Origin: Acidobacteriota bacterium | GTDB lineage: Bacteria > Acidobacteriota > Vicinamibacteria > Vicinamibacterales > 2-12-FULL-66-21 | Direction: 5' to 3' | Assembly: GCA_013817065.1 (NCBI GenBank) | Contig: JACDDJ010000042.1 | Location: forward strand, 1 to 10,312 | DNA length: 10,312 bases | Part shown: positions 5,827-10,312 of the stretch, piece by piece | Layout: every line of letters starts with the position of its first letter | How positions within the stretch are numbered: position 1 is the stretch's first letter | Translations under genes and position numbers: made by a program | Notes under the pieces: model-generated | What the model was told of the DNA's origin: nothing | Databases searched by the model: none | Seen by the model: only the letters and a program-made list of their open reading frames with translations

Positions 5827-7544
5827 CGTGCGCCTCCCTTGCGTCGCAGCGCCCACTCGGCGCAGAGCAGGATCGTGAACGGGAGGATCCACCACGGCGA
5901 CCGCATTGGCCGGGTCAACTGCTCCACCGAGTTCGGCTCCAAGCTCTCGAGCCGACCGGCAAGGTCGTCGAGGTTCGTGACGACTGCCCCGCCAGTCGCG
6001 GCGGCTGCGAATGCTGCCGCACGGGACGATCTCGATGCGGCGTGGATCACATCGTCGGCAACAAGAAGTGGCGCGTCCGCTGACCCGCCCGCGATGCTGG
6101 TCGACACCGTGTACGTGCCCGCTCGCGGTGCGCGGGTGCGTCCTTCGAATGTGCCGGGCACGACGTCGGGCCACAGACGGATCACTTCGCTCCCTCCGCG
6201 CGCCGAATTCAGGGCGGCCTTGACGGCCGGCAGACTGATCGACTCATTATCGACATCGAACTCGGTCGGTCGCAGCGTCACCGACACAATCAACTCGTCG
6301 CCGGCTCGGGCGATGGACGGCTCGACCTTGACGACGACAGGCGGCGGCGCCGCCGCGGCCGCATCTGCGATCAGGCCCCGCCAGAAATTGTCGAACGTCA
6401 CCTCGGGATCGGCTCGATAGCGCCAGGCGTCCATGGCGCCGGAGACGATGATCCGTCCAGCTCCGCGGACGAGGCTCCCAACGACGACGCGATCGTTGGC
6501 CGCGTGCCGCACGGCGCCGAGCGGTTCGAGCCGCGCTCCGTCGGCAGCAAGCAGCAGCTCCGAGGTGCGGATCGTTGGGCCCGGACCGGCGGTGGTCAGT
6601 GAACGTTCGAGAATGACTTCCTCGAACTCGGGCAAGCCGAATGCGCGGATGACGTTCTCAGGCAGTCGACGGTCCGGCAGCAGCACGAGCGTGCCCCCGC
6701 GCCTGGTGACGAACGTGTCCAGGGCTCGGATCTCAGCGGCGGTGAGCGTCTCTGGCGCCCCGACGAGGACGGCATCGAAGCGATCCATCTGCAGCGTTAC
6801 CAACGACGCCGGTGCGGTGGGTGACGTGGTAGCGGACCGGCTCGTGGTGCGCGACGTCGTCGTGACGTCGAAGACCGGCTCCGCTTCAAGGCTCCGGCGA
6901 ACGAAGGCCAGCGGCCAGGATGGCCGCGCCTCGTAGGCGAGCACTCGCAACTGGTGCTCCCGCACCGGGACCGCTACATCAGCGCTCGTCGTCCGCGCGA
7001 CGCCATCAGTCGTCGCTGTGATGCGAACGCCCTGCGTTCCCGGCGTGGCGGGCACGAAAGCTTGCGATGCCACAAACGTCTCGTCGTCAGACGTCCATCG
7101 GTGCTCGATGGACTCGATCTTCGTGCCATCGCGGAGCAGCGCGATGGTGGTGGTCTGTCCGACCAGGCCAAAGGCGCGCACCGTCGCGGTGATGGGCGCA
7201 GTCTGGCCGAGAATCGTCGACGGCGCGGTGACACGCGCGATCACCACCGCGGGCGCTTCCTCGAGTGGCATGGCGAAGACAGGAGCGGGTACGCCTGCCC
7301 GCAGGGTCGTGCGGCCGAGCGCGACGAACGCCTGGGGCGCCTCGCGTCCGTCGATGTCGATGCGATCGCCAAGCGCCGCCACGAGCTGCGCGCGCACCTC
7401 TACGGCGCGATCGAAGAGCGGGTCCGAAGCGGGCGGCAGGAGAACGTCGACTGGCAGTGGCACCGTCACCCGGCGGGCGAGCGCCGGATCGACCGCTGCT
7501 GCCAGCGCGATCGCAATGGCAAGTGCGCGCAGGACGATCTTCAT
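5823..7544 (-). CDS. Bat-cluster membrane protein with glutamine-amidotransferase-like domain
   Basis: A 573-residue envelope protein. Residues 3-23 are a hydrophobic signal peptide or anchor with the VDPAL motif common at this spot in related proteins. Residues about 95-195 look like an immunoglobulin-like beta domain (ITATVRAFG, PGTQGVRITA). Residues about 198-400 resemble the class I glutamine-amidotransferase fold found in such clusters: LRVLAYEARPSWPLAFVRRSL, then FDAVLVGAPETLTAAEIRAL and GGTLVLLPD. A second Ig-like stretch follows (about 405-495), and SPWWILPFTILLCAEW (552-567) is a C-terminal membrane helix before a basic tail. The only cysteine is in that helix, so the amidotransferase nucleophile is absent and the domain is probably structural or ligand-binding. 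GAGGG 6 nt before the ATG supports the start. It overlaps both neighbours by ATGA, so it is expected to work with the BatA-like and DUF4175-like proteins. Exact function unknown. Confidence 0.85.
   Translation of the reverse strand: MKIVLRALAIAIALAAAVDPALARRVTVPLPVDVLLPPASDPLFDRAVEVRAQLVAALGDRIDIDGREAPQAFVALGRTTLRAGVPAPVFAMPLEEAPAVVIARVTAPSTILGQTAPITATVRAFGLVGQTTTIALLRDGTKIESIEHRWTSDDETFVASQAFVPATPGTQGVRITATTDGVARTTSADVAVPVREHQLRVLAYEARPSWPLAFVRRSLEAEPVFDVTTTSRTTSRSATTSPTAPASLVTLQMDRFDAVLVGAPETLTAAEIRALDTFVTRRGGTLVLLPDRRLPENVIRAFGLPEFEEVILERSLTTAGPGPTIRTSELLLAADGARLEPLGAVRHAANDRVVVGSLVRGAGRIIVSGAMDAWRYRADPEVTFDNFWRGLIADAAAAAPPPVVVKVEPSIARAGDELIVSVTLRPTEFDVDNESISLPAVKAALNSARGGSEVIRLWPDVVPGTFEGRTRAPRAGTYTVSTSIAGGSADAPLLVADDVIHAASRSSRAAAFAAAATGGAVVTNLDDLAGRLESLEPNSVEQLTRPMRSPWWILPFTILLCAEWALRRKGGAR
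5833..5840 (-). promoter_or_regulatory. Strong ribosome binding site fixing the xerD start
   Basis: AAGGGAGG on the minus strand lies inside the last codons of the preceding gene, 6 nt before ATG 5824-5826. It is the strongest Shine-Dalgarno in the window and decides this start over upstream in-frame codons. It could also allow xerD to be translated independently of its coupled neighbour. Confidence 0.75.
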
Positions 7545-9514
7545 CGCCGACCCTCGGCCTCGAAGGCGCGGCCGATCGAGGAGGGTGGCGCCGCGAGGCG
7601 TGTCCGGGGCAGCGCGCCGCGTCGCGCCTCGGGAGCGACCCTGGCGCTCGCCTCCTCCAAGGAGCGCATCCCGTCCGACTTCAGAAGAAGTCCCGCGACC
7701 TCCTGCCAGACCGGCGCCGCGGGATCGATCGACAGCGCCGACTCCGCCAGCGAATGCAGATGTCCGTGCGGGAGCTGCCCTCCAGCACGCAGCGTGGCGG
7801 CGGCGTCGAGGAGTCGGTCCATCAGGTGCCGCGCGGCTTCACCGGGGCGGTCCTCGGCCTGCGGTTGGATCCGCTGCCAATTTCCTGCGTCTGCGAGATT
7901 CCCCGTGAGGCGACGTGATGGATCGAGACGGCTGCGCACCGCGAGCGACCGCAGCAGGTAGCGGCTCTTGCCAAACGCACGCTGGAGCGCCTCCACTGCA
8001 GCGCGTGCGGGAGGAAGCGCGCCAGGCACGTTGAGCGCGGCCAGCCCTTGCTCGACGCGGGTCATCTGGCTGATGGCGGCGTTGATGTCCTTTCGGGCCG
8101 TGTTCTCGAGGCGGCCCTCCTGGATCTCGTGCGAATGCTCTGCTTCGACTTCTTCGTCCTCGACGTGACCGCCGAGCAGGAATACGAAGTTGGCGCGGAC
8201 GGTACGCTGCTCTGCCGCGATGCCGGCGGTCTCTTCCTCGAGCGCTTCCCGACTGAGCGTCGCGATCCTGGGGCGGAGCCGTTCGAGCTTCAGCACGATC
8301 ATCTGCTGCGACATCGCATACCGCTCGAGTTCGGGCGGCATGTCGACGCCATCGAGTGCCACCTGCCCCGGCCCTGCGATCTCGACGAAGTAAGTATCCG
8401 AGGTGGCGAGTCCGGCGGACCCGGCGCGGCCGTCCTGCGCGACAGCGCGATAGACGAGTGAGTCTCCGGGCCCGAGTCGAAGTGCACCCAGCGCCAGCTC
8501 TCCTGAAGCCTGCCACTCACGCGCGGAGGTTCGCTGCAGCCGTACGGGCAGCGCACCTTCCTCAAACTCGAACTGCTCTCCCGTGCCTGACACCTTGGTG
8601 TAGCGCAACTCCACCTTCGCGAGCGACAGGTCGTCCGCCGCATGAATGGTGACCGGCACGGTTCGGTCGCCGCGTGCGAAATACAGGTCCCTGCCAGGCG
8701 CGTCGATCCTTACCGTCGGAACTTGATCGCGTATGACGTTGAGCGGGATCAGCAGCCGTCCTTGCTGCCCCGTCGATTCTTCGCTCTCCACCGCGAAGTA
8801 GCCGCTCTCACGGGCCACCATCGGCGATTGAAGCGGCACGTTCCCGAAGCGCACTCGTCCACCTTCCCTCAGGAGGAAACTGATCCGACTGCCCTCGAGC
8901 GCCTCGATGCGGGTCGGCGAATCGAGCGTCGTCGCCTGCCGGCCGGTGTAGGCGGGCGGTTCAATTCGAACGCGAACAGGCGCTGTCGTGATAGGTGGGA
9001 GCCCTTCCGCGACTCTCGCGGCGGCGTCCTGAACGGCGCGCTGGGTTGCGGGTGCCCAGAGGACGCTCGCCGCGAGGGTTACGACCAGCGGAGTCGCGAT
9101 CCAGTAGGCAGGTACGACATCACCGACGCGTGCCTTTTCGAGCGCGGCCTGGGCCGCAACGAACACCCTGCTGGTGACAGCGGACGAAGCTCGGGCAGGA
9201 TGCCGATCGAGTTCCTCTGCGGTGATAACCAGGTTGCGGCACGCAGCAATGGACCGTTCGATCGCACCTGCCGTCGCATGCCGGCTTCGATAACGGTGCA
9301 CGCGCCAGAGCACGAGAGCGCCGACCAAGAGCGACGCAGGGATACGGTAGCCAGCAAGCCGATGCAGTTGTGGTACGGACGCCAGCAATCCCAGGATCAG
9401 CCCTGTGGCGGCGGCCAGCGCGAGCGCGCTCGCGACGTGAACAAGCAAGCGGCGGCGGCCCACCGCGTGGATGAAACTGAGGACCTGCTCGCGAGGCGAC
9501 CGTTCAGGCGGCAT
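7541..9514 (-). CDS. DUF4175-like membrane protein of a Bat/MoxR-type cluster
   Basis: Protein of 657 residues, cellular role unknown. Three N-terminal membrane segments are visible near 23-47, 54-72 and 136-155. A beta-rich periplasmic part follows with the PPAYTG motif (186-191) typical of DUF4175-like proteins, and Ig-like stretches to about 380. Residues about 393-445 and 468-525 are helical, probably coiled-coil, separated by an acidic His-containing patch (HVEDEEVEAEHSHE, 450-463). ATG 9512-9514 was chosen because GAGG at 9524-9527 lies 9 nt away; ATG 9518-9520 is only 3 nt from it, giving 659 residues if used. The frame is open up to 9673, but that would overlap the BatA-like gene by 170 bp and looks non-homologous. 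It overlaps the gene before it by 11 bp and the next by ATGA. In known clusters such proteins sit next to BatA-like VWA proteins; a scaffold role in an envelope complex is inference. Confidence 0.82.
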   Translation of the reverse strand: MPPERSPREQVLSFIHAVGRRRLLVHVASALALAAATGLILGLLASVPQLHRLAGYRIPASLLVGALVLWRVHRYRSRHATAGAIERSIAACRNLVITAEELDRHPARASSAVTSRVFVAAQAALEKARVGDVVPAYWIATPLVVTLAASVLWAPATQRAVQDAAARVAEGLPPITTAPVRVRIEPPAYTGRQATTLDSPTRIEALEGSRISFLLREGGRVRFGNVPLQSPMVARESGYFAVESEESTGQQGRLLIPLNVIRDQVPTVRIDAPGRDLYFARGDRTVPVTIHAADDLSLAKVELRYTKVSGTGEQFEFEEGALPVRLQRTSAREWQASGELALGALRLGPGDSLVYRAVAQDGRAGSAGLATSDTYFVEIAGPGQVALDGVDMPPELERYAMSQQMIVLKLERLRPRIATLSREALEEETAGIAAEQRTVRANFVFLLGGHVEDEEVEAEHSHEIQEGRLENTARKDINAAISQMTRVEQGLAALNVPGALPPARAAVEALQRAFGKSRYLLRSLAVRSRLDPSRRLTGNLADAGNWQRIQPQAEDRPGEAARHLMDRLLDAAATLRAGGQLPHGHLHSLAESALSIDPAAPVWQEVAGLLLKSDGMRSLEEASARVAPEARRGALPRTRLAAPPSSIGRAFEAEGRR

Positions 9515-10312
9515 GCGCATCCACCTCAGAGATTGCCAGCGCTGCCGAACGTCCGCGCCGAATCCAGGCCTCGACGCCAAGGAGGGCGAGTGCCCCCAGC
9601 CAGAACCATCGTCCGTCTGATTCATCGGAGCGCTGCCAGGCCGCGGTATCGGCTGGCGGAGAAGGACGGCCAAACGCCTCGAGTCTCTCCCTTGGAATGT
9701 GCGCGATCTCCTCGCCTGACAGCCGCTCGGGATCTGGCCGGGCGTCGAGAATGGCCCTCAGCGCTTCGGCCGCCACTACCGTTCCCGGACGCGCGTTCAC
9801 GTCTACGACCAGCGCACCGTCCTCGCCGATAGCGGCGGTCACCGGCAGACCAGCCTGGTCGGCATGTCGGAGAAGACGAAGCGCCGCGGACGGGGCCCAG
9901 CCTTGCGGCGTGGTCTGTTCCTGGTGTTGGCTCGGCCACCGGCCCCCCGCAAACCGGACGATGATCGGCTGGGTGGATGAGGGTGCGTGAACTCCGGCGC
10001 GCGCAGCAACTCTCAGCAGGCTTGCGGCATCCGCTTGATCTTCCGGGGAGACCAGGAGCGTTAGCCCCTCGATGGACGTGGGGCCTCTGCTGAACGTGGC
10101 TGTCGTCGTCGCGGCATCGATCCGCACTCGCCTGCCGAACAGAACCTCTGGACCCAGCGATTCGCCGGCAATGATCTCGCGGATCGCTTCTCCTTCTGCC
10201 CGTACCGGTATCAATCGAACGCCGATCGGCGCCGGAACACCGCGGACGAGAGATTCGTCGATGGAGCCAAGCCGAAAGTCTGAAATGACCACCAGCTCAC
10301 GGCGTCCTGGCG
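9504..10312 (-). CDS. BatA-like VWA membrane protein, C-terminal part (5' end outside window)
   Basis: The last 268 residues of a gene running in from the right edge. The first codons read PGRRELVVISDFRLGSID, which matches the beta-strand of a von Willebrand A domain in BatA-type proteins (pattern VVISDF). A GTG at 10290-10292 falls inside that strand and is not a credible start, so the N-terminal membrane helices and most of the VWA domain are missing from view. The rest is a beta-rich periplasmic region, including a stretch with GLPVTAAIGEDGALVVDVNA, and a final membrane helix (FWLGALALLGVEAW) before a basic segment and a short tail. BatA-like proteins work beside MoxR AAA+ ATPases and DUF58 proteins; in Bacteroides fragilis the Bat operon was linked to aerotolerance. 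Its stop overlaps the next gene by 11 bp. The family call rests on the VWA remnant and on context. Confidence 0.78.
   Translation of the reverse strand, partial: PGRRELVVISDFRLGSIDESLVRGVPAPIGVRLIPVRAEGEAIREIIAGESLGPEVLFGRRVRIDAATTTATFSRGPTSIEGLTLLVSPEDQADAASLLRVAARAGVHAPSSTQPIIVRFAGGRWPSQHQEQTTPQGWAPSAALRLLRHADQAGLPVTAAIGEDGALVVDVNARPGTVVAAEALRAILDARPDPERLSGEEIAHIPRERLEAFGRPSPPADTAAWQRSDESDGRWFWLGALALLGVEAWIRRGRSAALAISEVDAHAA

Noticed and set aside
5827..6174. N-terminal extension of the xerD frame to about 408 residues
   Set aside because: The extension lies inside the preceding gene and has no recombinase similarity. A strong ribosome site and the ATGA overlap fix the start at 5826, giving a standard 292-residue protein.
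6900..7961. Several long plus-strand open frames opposite the operon
   Set aside because: They are Arg/Ser/Ala-rich, lack domains and cross the junction of two well-supported minus-strand genes.
9515..9673. Upstream extension of the DUF4175-like frame
   Set aside because: It would overlap the BatA-like gene by up to 170 bp and has no family-like sequence; ribosome-site spacing favours 9514 (or 9520).

Overview
This is a 10.3 kb stretch of a high-GC (roughly two-thirds G+C by eye), densely coding, Gram-negative-type chromosome. An LptG-type lipopolysaccharide-export permease implies an outer membrane. The likely LptF-LptG fusion, a DUF4342 protein, a YtrA-type GntR regulator and a BatA/DUF4175-like membrane cluster together resemble uncultured soil Acidobacteriota (Vicinamibacteria-like). 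That placement is inference from gene content and style, with no marker gene to prove it. No tRNA, rRNA, insertion sequence, phage gene or CRISPR array was found.

Left part, plus strand (1-1781): the 3' part of an LptF/LptG permease gene is open to the left edge. It is followed by a GC hairpin at the stop codon, a degenerate tandem repeat of 7-bp units (1290-1353), and three CTAG tetramers spaced exactly 8 bp apart around a 12-bp palindrome. Immediately after these comes a small GntR-family regulator that lacks the ABC-transporter partner usual for its type. The palindrome is a good candidate for its own operator.

Middle (1811-4951): two minus-strand genes, metK (S-adenosylmethionine synthetase) and, 45 bp downstream, a membrane-anchored PHP-domain metallohydrolase with a beta-rich C-terminal domain. 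A 99-bp divergent intergenic region separates metK from a small plus-strand DUF4342 gene.

Right part, minus strand (4948-10312): a tightly packed operon read from the right edge. In transcription order it holds a 5'-truncated BatA-like VWA membrane protein, a DUF4175-like membrane protein, a membrane protein with a glutamine-amidotransferase-like fold but no nucleophilic cysteine, and xerD. All three junctions overlap (11 bp or two ATGA overlaps) and each internal start has a Shine-Dalgarno sequence, so the four genes are probably translated in a coupled way. The first three look like the membrane section of a MoxR/DUF58/Bat cluster. The MoxR ATPase and DUF58 genes would be expected just beyond the right edge. 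The chromosome-dimer-resolution recombinase XerD as last cistron is the unusual part. The xerD and DUF4342 stop codons interlock in a single CTAG.

Nearly all sequence is accounted for. The only gaps are 1265-1391, 1782-1810, 3371-3415 and 4568-4666. No wholly novel system is evident. The best leads are the GntR operator plus heptamer-repeat region, and the Bat-like membrane operon with coupled xerD.
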